This document shows, piece by piece, positions 17,523-26,842 of a DNA stretch of 64,000 nucleotides. How positions within the stretch are numbered: the stretch's first letter is position 1; the number at the start of each line of letters is the position of its first letter. The position numbers and the translations under genes are program-made. The notes under the pieces were generated by a model that saw only the letters and a list, made by a program, of their open reading frames with translations, was not told where the DNA came from and made no database searches. Origin of the DNA: Deltaproteobacteria bacterium (GTDB taxonomy: Bacteria; Myxococcota_A; Polyangia; JACPQR01); assembly GCA_016190375.1 (NCBI GenBank), contig JACPQR010000170.1, positions 41,705 to 105,704 on the forward strand, read 5' to 3'.

Positions 17523-17540
17523 AGCTGTGCTCGCGATCGT
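17523..17540. repeat. 18-bp direct repeat, right copy
   Basis: AGCTGTGCTCGCGATCGT, identical to 16685-16702. It lies in the AT-richer gap between the RHH antitoxin and hicA. A further short repeat, TGACTACCTGACTAG, follows immediately. The copy has no coding role here, which is what a duplicated gene end left by insertion would look like. Confidence 0.75.
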
Positions 17541-17591
17541 GATCTGACTACCTGACTAGACAGAATATCGCTGGCGTGCTAGTCACTCCTC

Positions 17592-17801
17592 GTGACCGGC
17601 AAGGCGGTCGTGGAGCTCATCCTGTCGCTCGGTGGCCAGAAGGTTCGGCAAAGAGGCTCCCACGTCCAGGTTCGGTGCGGCTCGTGTCAGACCACCGTGC
17701 CGGTGCATGCGGGTGAGGATCTCGGCAAACGCCTGCTGCGCGCGATCGAGCGCGACCTCGAGCCCGCGCTGGGCGCCGGATGGCTGAGGCGGAGGAGATG
17801 A
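17592..17801 (+). CDS. hicA: HicA-type mRNA interferase toxin
   Basis: 69 residues from a GTG. The small double-stranded-RNA-binding-like fold of HicA is evident: VVELILSLGGQKVRQRGSHVQV, with catalytic His24 in the conserved GSH motif, then TTVPVHAGEDLGKRLLRAIERD. HicA cleaves mRNAs when free of its antitoxin. A Cys pair (CGSC) sits where many homologues have a charged turn. The stop codon overlaps the start of hicB. Confidence 0.85.
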   Translation: MTGKAVVELILSLGGQKVRQRGSHVQVRCGSCQTTVPVHAGEDLGKRLLRAIERDLEPALGAGWLRRRR

Positions 17802-18202
17802 TGACGTATCTCGTGACCTATGACCTCGATGAGGACGGATGGTGGGTGGCCAAGGTGCGGGGTGTCGCCGGATGTCACACGCAAGGCCGCACGATCGAGG
17901 CGGCCCGGCGCCGCATTCGCGAGGCGCTCGGCCTGTACACCCGCGATGTTGCGAAGGTGGAGCTCGTCGAGCGGGTGCGGCTGCCGGGGCGCGTTCGCGG
18001 GGCGCTCGTCAAGGCGAAGAGCGGCCGCGCGCGGGCCGACAGAGCGCAGGCGGCCGCCCAGACGGCGACGAGGCAGGCCGTCCGGATCCTGCTCGAGGAC
18101 CTGCACCTCGGCGTCCGAGACGCGGCCGCTCTCGTCGGGATCTCCCATCAACGCGTGCAACAGCTCGCGACCCAGGCGCGGCGGCGCAGGAAGGTCGCGT
18201 AA
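17798..18202 (+). CDS. hicB: HicB-type antitoxin with C-terminal HTH
   Basis: 134 residues from the ATG at 17798, which has a perfect GGCGGAGGAG site directly upstream and overlaps the hicA stop. Another in-frame ATG (17780) would place the start inside hicA. Residues 1-50 form the partial RNase H-like HicB fold (YLVTYDLDEDGWWVAKVRGVAGCHTQGRTIEAA). The C-terminal region LGVRDAAALVGISHQRVQQL is a helix-turn-helix for autoregulation. It is longer than minimal HicB because of an Ala/Arg-rich linker (about 75-95). It neutralises HicA. The two modules, PIN/RHH and HicAB, lie side by side in opposite orientations. Confidence 0.85.
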   Translation: MMTYLVTYDLDEDGWWVAKVRGVAGCHTQGRTIEAARRRIREALGLYTRDVAKVELVERVRLPGRVRGALVKAKSGRARADRAQAAAQTATRQAVRILLEDLHLGVRDAAALVGISHQRVQQLATQARRRRKVA

Positions 18203-18207
18203 CCGCT

Positions 18208-19590
18208 TCAGGGGAGCTGCTCGAGGAGCGCCTCGGCGCGCCGCGTCGCGAAGCTCGTCAGGCCGAACGTGATACTGGTCCCGGGGCCCGGCTGATCGAG
18301 GTCCTCGTCCAGGTTCGTCTCGAAGTCCTGCGGCCGGTAGAACGACGTCGGGTCTACGACCACGTCGTCGCGGATCAGGTCAGCGAGGTCGTGGACCTGC
18401 TCGTAGACGAGCGCCGGAGCCCAGTCGCCCGCCAGGAGCTCCGCCAGGTGCTCTTCGAGGGCCTGCCGCCACGCGGGGACCGCCAGGATCCGGGTGACGA
18501 GGGGCCTTCGGGCCGGGTCGTCGCAGACCGGCTGGTCGTAGGGCAGGTCGATGAGCTCCTGCGCGTCGAGGCGGCACCAGAAGTTGCCGTACGCCTCGTT
18601 CAGGTCCCACGGGATCAGGGCGAAGCGCCCGGTCGAGCGATCCTCGTACAGGTAGTAGTTGTGGCTCATGCCCAGGTACGAGTCGAGGTTCACGAGCGCG
18701 ACGGTCACGGCGAGGTAGCGCAGGAATCCCTCGACGTCGAAGACCGAGGGCAGCTCGGTCTCGAGCTCCTCGGGCGTGGTGTTGTTGAGGACGTCGATGA
18801 ACCGGATCATCGACTCGTGGTCTGGCAAGTCCTGGTTGGTCTCGAGCTCCAGACCAGGGTAGTTCGCGAGCGAGTCGCCGTGCCAGGTCAGGTCGCCGGC
18901 AGGGGGCTCCGGCTTGTACAGGTCACCCGAGTCGTCGGGGAAGTGCTCCCGCAAGAAGTCCATGTCGACCTGCTCGACCACGGTGTACACGCCGAAGGTC
19001 TCGCCGTTTCTCGAGAGCCGCGCGTGCGCGGTACGGATCGTCGGTATTCCGTACGCGCGGTAGAGCTCGGAAGCGAGCCTCTCGCGGATGTAGCTCGGGT
19101 CCTTGAACCCGTTGTTGAGGTTGAACTTGTCGATGCCGAGGAGCTTCTGGCCTTCGACCTCGCGATCGATGTCGACCTTGAAGCTGTACCGCTCGCTGCC
19201 CATTCGCTGGACGCTGTTTCGCGAGGAGTTCCCCTTGAGGCGGACGGCCACCTGCTCGATCACGATGCCGTCGTACGTGAGCCTGGCGGGGACGTAGACG
19301 TCCTCCATCGGGTCCGCCATCAGGGTATCCCATGCCTCGTCCGTGAAGGTCAGGTCGATGTCCAGGATCCGATCTGCGGGGAAGAGCCGCGCGTAGTCGG
19401 GCGGGCCCTCGTCGCCGCCGTCCGCACTGGCATCCTCGCTCGCGGCGGCGTCCGAGCCCCCGCCACCGCCGTCGGTCAGGCCGGCGTCGATTCCTGCTGA
19501 AGCGTCGGTGTCGTCGGGTCGCCCCGAACCGCCACACGCGACGGCGACGAACACGAGCGTGCAGCAAGGAGCAGCGCGCGAGATCGACAT
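18208..19590 (-). CDS. CotH-like kinase-domain lipoprotein
   Basis: 460 residues. The signal peptide ends at VAVACGG (lipobox-like), then a Ser/Asp/Ala/Gly-rich linker to about residue 65. The CotH domain follows: RILDIDLTFTDEAWDTL, VRLKGNSS, KFNLNNGFKDPSYIRERLA, a VYTVVEQVD segment, and the metal-binding motif IPWDLNEAYG. CotH proteins are atypical kinases that phosphorylate spore-coat or surface proteins; many bacterial secreted homologues have unknown targets. Here the lipid anchor places it in the envelope. It converges on hicB with a 5-bp gap and is divergent from the beta-helix lipoprotein gene. Confidence 0.85.
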   Translation of the reverse strand: MSISRAAPCCTLVFVAVACGGSGRPDDTDASAGIDAGLTDGGGGGSDAAASEDASADGGDEGPPDYARLFPADRILDIDLTFTDEAWDTLMADPMEDVYVPARLTYDGIVIEQVAVRLKGNSSRNSVQRMGSERYSFKVDIDREVEGQKLLGIDKFNLNNGFKDPSYIRERLASELYRAYGIPTIRTAHARLSRNGETFGVYTVVEQVDMDFLREHFPDDSGDLYKPEPPAGDLTWHGDSLANYPGLELETNQDLPDHESMIRFIDVLNNTTPEELETELPSVFDVEGFLRYLAVTVALVNLDSYLGMSHNYYLYEDRSTGRFALIPWDLNEAYGNFWCRLDAQELIDLPYDQPVCDDPARRPLVTRILAVPAWRQALEEHLAELLAGDWAPALVYEQVHDLADLIRDDVVVDPTSFYRPQDFETNLDEDLDQPGPGTSITFGLTSFATRRAEALLEQLP

Positions 19591-19652
19591 CGTCCGAGGA
19601 TACTACGGGAAATATCCCTCGGTCGCGGGAGGGTGCTCCCAGCCCGGTAGCC

Positions 19653-19675
19653 CGTCGAAGCGCGGCGCTTCGACG
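19653..19675. promoter_or_regulatory. 11-bp-arm palindrome in a divergent intergenic region
   Basis: CGTCGAAGCGC and GCGCTTCGACG flank a single G. The element lies between the divergent CotH-like and beta-helix lipoprotein genes. A weaker GGAG...CTCC hairpin sits about 20 bp to the left. It is a candidate operator or a hairpin in either leader; no regulator is identifiable. Confidence 0.3.
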
Positions 19676-19739
19676 AATCGCGCGCCACCATGACACGCCG
19701 GTCTTTGCAGCGCCCCTCGAGCAGAGCACAATCGCGGCC

Positions 19740-21584
19740 GTGAACGCTGCATGGATCGATCGGTCGATTTTCGTCACCCTGCTCGCGATGCTCGCCGTTC
19801 CCGGATGCGGCGGCGACAAGCCCGGCACCGCCGTCGGTGACGGGGGCGGTGGCGGCGAGGGCGAGGGCGAGGGCGAAGGCGAAGGCGAAGGCGAGGGCGA
19901 AGGCGAGGGCGAAGGTGAGGATCCAGACGGGGGCGGCTACATCCCCGACGCAGGACCGCCGCCGGCCTGCGATCCCGCGGGCCCGGGCTCGCCGCCCGAG
20001 GGCACGATCCCGGGCGAGATCACCCTGCCGCATCCGACGCTCCGCAACGTGTCGATCGAGTGGGCCATCGAGGGCGACGACGATCTCGACGGCGTCGTCC
20101 AGGTCAGGTACCGGACGTCCGGAGACGGCGCCTGGCGGCAGGGGATGCCCCTCAGACGCGTGCCCGCGGGGTCGACCGAAGGGTTCGACTGGGGCAACAA
20201 GCACTCGGGGAGCATCTTCGACCTCGATCCAGGCGTGACCTACGACGTCGAGCTCTGGCTCGAGGACCCAGATGGAGGGTGCGTGATCGAGACGCGGACC
20301 GTGACGACCCGCGCCGTTCCGGCGTTCGACGGAGGAAACGTGGTCGCGGTCGATCCGGGCTCGCTCGGCAGCGCCCTCGACGGGGCCGCGCCCGGCGACG
20401 TCATCGAGCTCGGGCCAGGCTCGTACGGCGGGTTCGAGATGTACGTCGACGGCGAGCCGGGATCGCCGATCGTGATCCGCGGGACCGAGGGCGCCGAGAT
20501 CGACGGCATCGCTCGAATCGACGGGCGCCGCCACGTCTGGCTGCAGGGGCTGACGGTGAACGGCACGATCCGCTTCAGCGACTCCGAGTCCGTGGTCATC
20601 AGGGGAAATACGGTGCGCTCGGACGAGGACGGGATCGCGTCGTGGCGTCGCTCGGAGGACGCGTACATCGCGGACAACGTCGTGATCGGCGCGACGCCGT
20701 GGGTCGAGTCGGCCCTGGGCGCGGACGGCGAGAACTACGGCGAGGGGATCCTGGTCACCGGGCCGGGCCACGTGATCGAGCACAACCGGGTCACGGGCTT
20801 TCGCGACAACATCTCCTTCGTCGAGGGCGACGGCGGCTTCGAGCAGTTCAGCCTGGACGTGATCGAGAACGACATCGGAGAGGCCGGCGACGACGGTGTC
20901 GAGGCCGATTTCTGCTTCCACAACTGCCGGATCATGCGGAACCGGCTGACGAACGTCTTCGTCGCCCTGAGCTCGCAGCCCAGCCTGGGCGGTCCGACGT
21001 ACTTCATCCGGAACGTCATCTACAACGCCTGTTACATCGCGGCATTCAAGCTCCATCGCGGGAGCATCGGCGACGTGGCGCTGCACAACACCATCGTCAA
21101 GAGCGGCGACGCCCTCGCGGCCGTGCCCGGCAGGACGCACGATTTCACGTTCTTCCGCAACAACCTCGTCATCGGAGGGCTCGGCGACGACATCAACGGC
21201 TGGGGATCGGGCGAGGGCCTCGTGGTCAATCTCCCGGACTCGGGCGAGCACTCCGACTACGATTACGATGGCCTGGGATCCACGACCGGGACCTTCGAGG
21301 GCCTGATCGGGGAAGCTCGCTTCTCCAGCCTCGCGGAGCTCCGGGAGAACACGACCGAGGTGCACGCCGTCCAGATCGACCTCGACGTCTTCGCGGCCGC
21401 GATCCCCTACCCCGCCGATCCCTTCCCCGAGATGGACGCGCCCGACCTGCGTCTGTCGGACGGTTCGGCCGCCGTCGACGCCGCCCAGCCAATCTCGAAC
21501 GTGAACGACGGCTGGCAGGGCGGCGGCCCCGACCTCGGCGCCTACGAGCTCGGCGGCTCCATCCCCGATTACGGCCCGAGGTGA
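19740..21584 (+). CDS. Right-handed beta-helix lipoprotein with (Gly-Glu)11 linker
   Basis: 614 residues from a GTG. The signal peptide ends at LAVPGC (lipobox). Codons 19854-19919 encode eleven Gly-Glu repeats, then an acidic, Pro/Gly-rich linker. Residues about 90-190 look like a fibronectin-like beta domain. From about 200 the protein has parallel beta-helix repeats typical of pectate-lyase-like and NosD proteins: SPIVIRGTEGAEIDGIARI, HVWLQGLTVNG, VVIRGNTVRSDEDG, YIADNVVIG, VIEHNRVTGF and LDVIENDIGEAGDDGVE. Such helices bind or cleave polysaccharide; a catalytic triad is not obvious. Probably a surface carbohydrate-interacting protein. Confidence 0.8.
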   Translation: MNAAWIDRSIFVTLLAMLAVPGCGGDKPGTAVGDGGGGGEGEGEGEGEGEGEGEGEGEGEDPDGGGYIPDAGPPPACDPAGPGSPPEGTIPGEITLPHPTLRNVSIEWAIEGDDDLDGVVQVRYRTSGDGAWRQGMPLRRVPAGSTEGFDWGNKHSGSIFDLDPGVTYDVELWLEDPDGGCVIETRTVTTRAVPAFDGGNVVAVDPGSLGSALDGAAPGDVIELGPGSYGGFEMYVDGEPGSPIVIRGTEGAEIDGIARIDGRRHVWLQGLTVNGTIRFSDSESVVIRGNTVRSDEDGIASWRRSEDAYIADNVVIGATPWVESALGADGENYGEGILVTGPGHVIEHNRVTGFRDNISFVEGDGGFEQFSLDVIENDIGEAGDDGVEADFCFHNCRIMRNRLTNVFVALSSQPSLGGPTYFIRNVIYNACYIAAFKLHRGSIGDVALHNTIVKSGDALAAVPGRTHDFTFFRNNLVIGGLGDDINGWGSGEGLVVNLPDSGEHSDYDYDGLGSTTGTFEGLIGEARFSSLAELRENTTEVHAVQIDLDVFAAAIPYPADPFPEMDAPDLRLSDGSAAVDAAQPISNVNDGWQGGGPDLGAYELGGSIPDYGPR

Positions 21585-21649
21585 ACCCTTGCGGGTACGC
21601 CATTCGTGCGTTACCTGATACCTCCCCTGACAACCGTGGAGGAGTTGCA

Positions 21650-22135
21650 ATGGCGAACAAGCCCAAGGCAGTCCCCGAGGGATACACCACCGTGACGCCC
21701 GCGATCGCCTTCAAGGGCGCGGCCCGGGCGATCGAATTCTACAAGAAGGCGCTCGGGGCCGAAGAGCGCTTCCGGATGAACGGGCCCGACGGCAAGACCG
21801 TCATGCACGCGGAGCTGCAGATCGGCAGCTCGGTCGTGATGGTCTCGGACGAGATGCCGGACTGCAAGTCGGCCCAGACGCTCGGCGACTCTCCGGTCGC
21901 GTTCTACGTCTACGTCGAGGACGTCGATGTAGCGTTCGCCCGCGCCGTCGCGGCCGGCGGGGAGCAGACCATGCCCGTCACCGACATGTTCTGGGGAGAC
22001 CGCACGGGCCAGTTCCAGGATCCGTTCGGCTACAAGTGGACCGTTGCGACCCACACGCGCGACGTGACGCCCGAGCAGATCGAGCAGGGCCAGCGCGAGT
22101 GGCTCGAGCAGATGATGGCCCAGAAGCCTGCGTGA
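21650..22135 (+). CDS. VOC-superfamily (glyoxalase/PhnB-like) protein
   Basis: 161 residues from the ATG at 21650 with GTGGAGGAG upstream. Two beta-alpha-beta-beta-beta units of the VOC fold are visible: VTPAIAFKGAARAIEFYKKALGAEE and VAFYVYVEDVDVAFARAVAAGGE, ending in the family hallmark GDRTGQFQDPFGYKWTVATH. It resembles the PhnB/YdcJ-like group, which often lacks known enzyme activity. Metal ligands are likely His/Glu residues such as those in MHAELQI and the final H. A C-terminal helix with REWLEQMM follows. Substrate unknown. Confidence 0.85.
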   Translation: MANKPKAVPEGYTTVTPAIAFKGAARAIEFYKKALGAEERFRMNGPDGKTVMHAELQIGSSVVMVSDEMPDCKSAQTLGDSPVAFYVYVEDVDVAFARAVAAGGEQTMPVTDMFWGDRTGQFQDPFGYKWTVATHTRDVTPEQIEQGQREWLEQMMAQKPA

Positions 22136-22148
22136 AGAGGGCTCGGGT

Positions 22149-22179
22149 GGCCTCGGCCGCCCTTGGGGCGGCCGAGGCC
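22149..22179. repeat. Perfect 14-bp-stem GC hairpin 1
   Basis: GGCCTCGGCCGCCC (22149-22162) and its exact complement (22166-22179) with a TTG loop. It begins about 13 bp after the VOC gene stop. There is no T-tract, but its strength suits a transcription or RNA-stability barrier. Confidence 0.6.
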
Positions 22180-22199
22180 CCGCGTGCCATGGCATGCCT

Positions 22200-22230
22200 G
22201 GTCCCGCGGCCGCGGGGCGGCCGCGGGACC
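22200..22230. repeat. Perfect 14-bp-stem GC hairpin 2
   Basis: GGTCCCGCGGCCGC (22200-22213) and its exact complement (22217-22230) around a GGG loop. It has the same size as hairpin 1, 20 bp away, but a different sequence. Between them lies TGCCATGGCA, a smaller palindrome. The pair lies upstream of sdhC and downstream of the VOC gene. Confidence 0.6.
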
Positions 22231-22359
22231 CGCGAAGCCCCTGGCGGCAGCGTTGCAGGCGCGGCACGGCGCAAATGCTTCGCGTTTCTCCGAGCGAAAA
22301 CCGACCTGCCTGACGGTTAGTGTGGCGAATCCGGTCTCGCTTTGATAAAGCGCGCGGCC

Positions 22360-23043
22360 ATGAGCAGCGTGGCATCAGTAGGCTCGCGCGCGCGGGTCGC
22401 ACGGGTCTGGCAGGCGCCCATCGGGAAGAAGGCCGTCATGGCCCTGACGGGCGTGGTCCTCTTCGGGTTCGTCCTCGGGCACATGCTCGGGAACCTCCAG
22501 ATCTACCTGGGCTCCGAGCAGATCGACCACTACGCGGTGCTGCTGAGGTCGTCGCCCAAGCTCCTCTGGGCGGTCCGCGGGGTCCTCCTCGTCGCGCTCG
22601 TGCTCCACTTCGTCTCGGCGGCGCAGCTCAAGTCGATCTCGAGGGCGGCGCGGCCGGACGACTACCGCAAGTACGACCCGCAGAGGTCGACGCTCGGCGC
22701 GCGCACGATGCTCGGCTCGGGGCTGCTCCTGCTCGCGTTCGTCGTCTACCACCTCATGCACTTCACGTTCGGCAATGCGCACCCGGACTTCGAGGAGCTG
22801 AAGGTGCACCACAACGTGGTCACGGGCTTTCAGGAGTGGCCCGTCTCGGTCTCGTACATCGTGGCGATGGTGTTCCTCGGAATGCACCTGCGTCACGGTC
22901 TGTGGAGCATGTTCCAGTCGCTGGGCGTCTCGCATCCTCGCTACACGCCGGCGCTGAGGACCTTCGCGACGGTCTTCGCGGTGGTCATCGTCATCGGGAA
23001 CGTCTCTATTCCAATCGCAGTGCTGGCCGGTCTCATCGGCTGA
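22360..23043 (+). CDS. sdhC: Succinate dehydrogenase/fumarate reductase cytochrome b subunit
   Basis: 227 residues from the ATG at 22360; a TTG at 22342 would add six residues. Five membrane helices (about 25-50, 68-95, 118-140, 162-185, 200-225) fit the single-subunit, di-haem b558 anchor of the Bacillus/Wolinella type. Candidate haem-ligand histidines are in GHMLGN, LHFVSAAQ, YHLMHF and GMHLRHG. It anchors the flavoprotein and Fe-S subunits to the membrane and passes electrons to or from the quinone pool. It is first in a C-A-B operon, 12 bp before sdhA. Confidence 0.92.
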   Translation: MSSVASVGSRARVARVWQAPIGKKAVMALTGVVLFGFVLGHMLGNLQIYLGSEQIDHYAVLLRSSPKLLWAVRGVLLVALVLHFVSAAQLKSISRAARPDDYRKYDPQRSTLGARTMLGSGLLLLAFVVYHLMHFTFGNAHPDFEELKVHHNVVTGFQEWPVSVSYIVAMVFLGMHLRHGLWSMFQSLGVSHPRYTPALRTFATVFAVVIVIGNVSIPIAVLAGLIG

Positions 23044-23055
23044 TCGGAGGGCCGC

Positions 23056-24968
<1,913 letters not shown>

Positions 24969-24969
<1 letters not shown>

Positions 24970-25718
24970 TGCGCATCACCCTTCATGTCTGGCGGCAGAA
25001 GAACGCGAAGGAAGCAGGCAGCTTCGTTCGGTACGACGTGCCGGACGTGAGCGAGCACATGTCGTTCCTCGAGATGCTCGACGTGGTCAACGAGGGTCTG
25101 ATCGCCAAGGGACAGGACCCGATCGCCTTCGATCACGACTGCCGCGAGGGGATCTGCGGCATGTGCGGCTTCATGATCAACGGCGCCGCGCACGGTCCCT
25201 TGCGAGGGACGACCGTCTGCCAGCTCCACATGCGCAAGTTCTCGGACGGCGACGAGCTGTGGCTCGAGCCGTGGCGCGCCAAGGCCTTCCCGGTGCTCCG
25301 CGACCTGGCCGTGGACCGAAGCGCTCTCGATCGAATCATCGCCGCGGGGGGCTTCATCTCGGTCCCGACGGGCAGCGCGCCCGAGGCGAACGCGCTCCCC
25401 GTGCCCAAGGAGAAGGCGGAGCTGTCGATGGATGCTGCCGCCTGCATCGGCTGCGGCGCCTGCGTCGCCGCCTGTCCAAACGCGTCGGCCTCGCTGTTCA
25501 CGGCGGCCAAGGTGACGCACCTCGGACTTCTGCCCCAGGGACAGCCCGAGCGCTCGCGTCGCGCGATCGCCATGGTGGCGGCCATGAACGAGAACGGGTT
25601 CGGCCACTGCACGAACCTCGCGGAGTGCGAGGCCGCCTGCCCCAAGGCGATCTCGATCGAGACCATCGCCCGGATGAACCGCGACTTCTTCGCCGCCTCG
25701 TTCTCGAGCAGAGATTAG
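24969..25718 (+). CDS. sdhB: Succinate dehydrogenase/fumarate reductase iron-sulfur subunit
   Basis: 249 residues from the ATG at 24969. The N-terminal [2Fe-2S] domain has CREGICGMCG plus the fourth Cys in TTVCQ. The C-terminal domain carries CIGCGACVAACPNAS and CTNLAECEAACPK for the [4Fe-4S] and [3Fe-4S] clusters. It conducts electrons between FAD and the haem/quinone of SdhC. Its stop overlaps by 4 bp the stop region of the convergent PfpI-like gene. Confidence 0.95.
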
Positions 25719-26794
25719 TGGAGCATCTCCGCCGGCGCGGCCACCCCCCTCGCGAGCTGGTGGAGAAGGACGTCGCAGAACGCGCTCAGGTCCTCCGGGC
25801 TGCGCGCGGTGATGAGCGTGCCATCGACGACCACGTCCCGATCGATCCACCGGGCGCCCGCGTTGCGCAGGTCGGCCACGATCGAAGGCCAGGAGGTCAC
25901 GGTGCGACCGTCGACGACGTCCGCCTCGACGAGCAGGGCTACCGCGTGGCCGATCGCGGCGACGGGCTTGCCCGCGCGGATGAAGTCCCTGACGAGCTCC
26001 ACCATCCTCGGGTTCGTCCGCAGGCGATCTGGTGAGTAACCCCCGGGGATCACCACGGCATCGAAGTCGTCCGCCGATGCGTTCTCCACGGCGAGCTGCG
26101 TGATGACCTTCTGCTTGCGAAGCCGTCCGTGGAGCTTCTCGCTCTGGACCGCGCCCACGACTATCGCGACGTGTCCGGCCGCGGAGAGCCTGTCGCAGGG
26201 GACCCGAAGCTCCGAGTCCTCGAACATCTGGTCGACCAGGAACGCGATCCGGGCGGGGCGGGGAGTGACTCGCGTCCCGGCGCCGTGCTCGATCTGGCCC
26301 AGGAGCGCCTCGCAGAAGGCGGGCAGATCGTCCGGCTTCCGGGACGTGATGATGTTGCCGTCCTCGACGACCTCCCGATCGACCCAGTGAGCGCCGGCGT
26401 TGATGAGATCCGTGCGGATGGACGGCCACGATGTCACGGTGCGGCCCTCGATCACGTCCGCCTCGGCGAGCATCCAGCCGCCGTGGCAGATCGCGGCGAC
26501 GGGCTTTCCGGCGTGGCAGAAGTCCCGGACGAGGCCGACCATCGAGACGTTCTCGCGCAGCCTGTCGGGCGAGTAGCCGCCGGGGATCACGAGCGCTTCG
26601 AAATCCTGCACGGACGCCTCGCCCACGGACAGCTCCGTCGTGATCTTCTCCCTCCCCTTCTTGCCCATCAGGAGCTTGCCAGACTCGACGCCGACGAGCA
26701 CCGGTTGGTGACCGGCGGCCACGAGCCTGTCGTAGGGGACTCGCAGCTCGGAGTCCTCGAACATCTGATCCACGATGAAGGCGACGCGGGCCAT
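25715..26794 (-). CDS. Tandem DJ-1/PfpI protein, second domain without the catalytic cysteine
   Basis: 359 residues comprising two homologous PfpI domains (about 1-175 and 182-350) that share long identical stretches such as VDQMFEDSELRVP, VIPGGYSPDRLR and GRTVTSWPSI. Domain 1 has the intact nucleophile elbow AAICHGG (Cys103-His104) and the supporting Glu13. In domain 2 the same site reads AAIGHAV, so the cysteine is Gly282 and that half should be inactive. PfpI/DJ-1 proteins act as peptidases, glyoxalases or chaperones for glycated molecules. Single-domain forms assemble into dimers or hexamers, so this fusion may make an active/inactive pseudo-dimer. Single gene, convergent with sdhB. Confidence 0.9.
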   Translation of the reverse strand: MARVAFIVDQMFEDSELRVPYDRLVAAGHQPVLVGVESGKLLMGKKGREKITTELSVGEASVQDFEALVIPGGYSPDRLRENVSMVGLVRDFCHAGKPVAAICHGGWMLAEADVIEGRTVTSWPSIRTDLINAGAHWVDREVVEDGNIITSRKPDDLPAFCEALLGQIEHGAGTRVTPRPARIAFLVDQMFEDSELRVPCDRLSAAGHVAIVVGAVQSEKLHGRLRKQKVITQLAVENASADDFDAVVIPGGYSPDRLRTNPRMVELVRDFIRAGKPVAAIGHAVALLVEADVVDGRTVTSWPSIVADLRNAGARWIDRDVVVDGTLITARSPEDLSAFCDVLLHQLARGVAAPAEMLH

Positions 26795-26807
26795 GCCACG
26801 AAGCTAA

Positions 26808-26822
26808 GGCCGCGTGGCGGCC
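26808..26822. terminator. Small GC hairpin between lipoprotein and PfpI genes
   Basis: GGCCGC-GTG-GCGGCC, a 6-bp stem between the PfpI start codon (upstream on the minus strand) and the stop of the Cys-rich lipoprotein. It could help terminate that lipoprotein transcript on the minus strand. There is no T-run, so support is weak. Confidence 0.2.
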
Positions 26823-26842
26823 GAACAAGCAGCAGGAGAAGC

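Noticed and set aside
16685..17540. attL/attR of an integrative element
   Set aside because: The exact repeats fit, but no integrase or recombinase gene is in the window, so I call it only an insertion footprint candidate.
22231..22341. tRNA or small RNA gene between the hairpins and sdhC
   Set aside because: No cloverleaf could be drawn and no promoter/terminator pair stands out.
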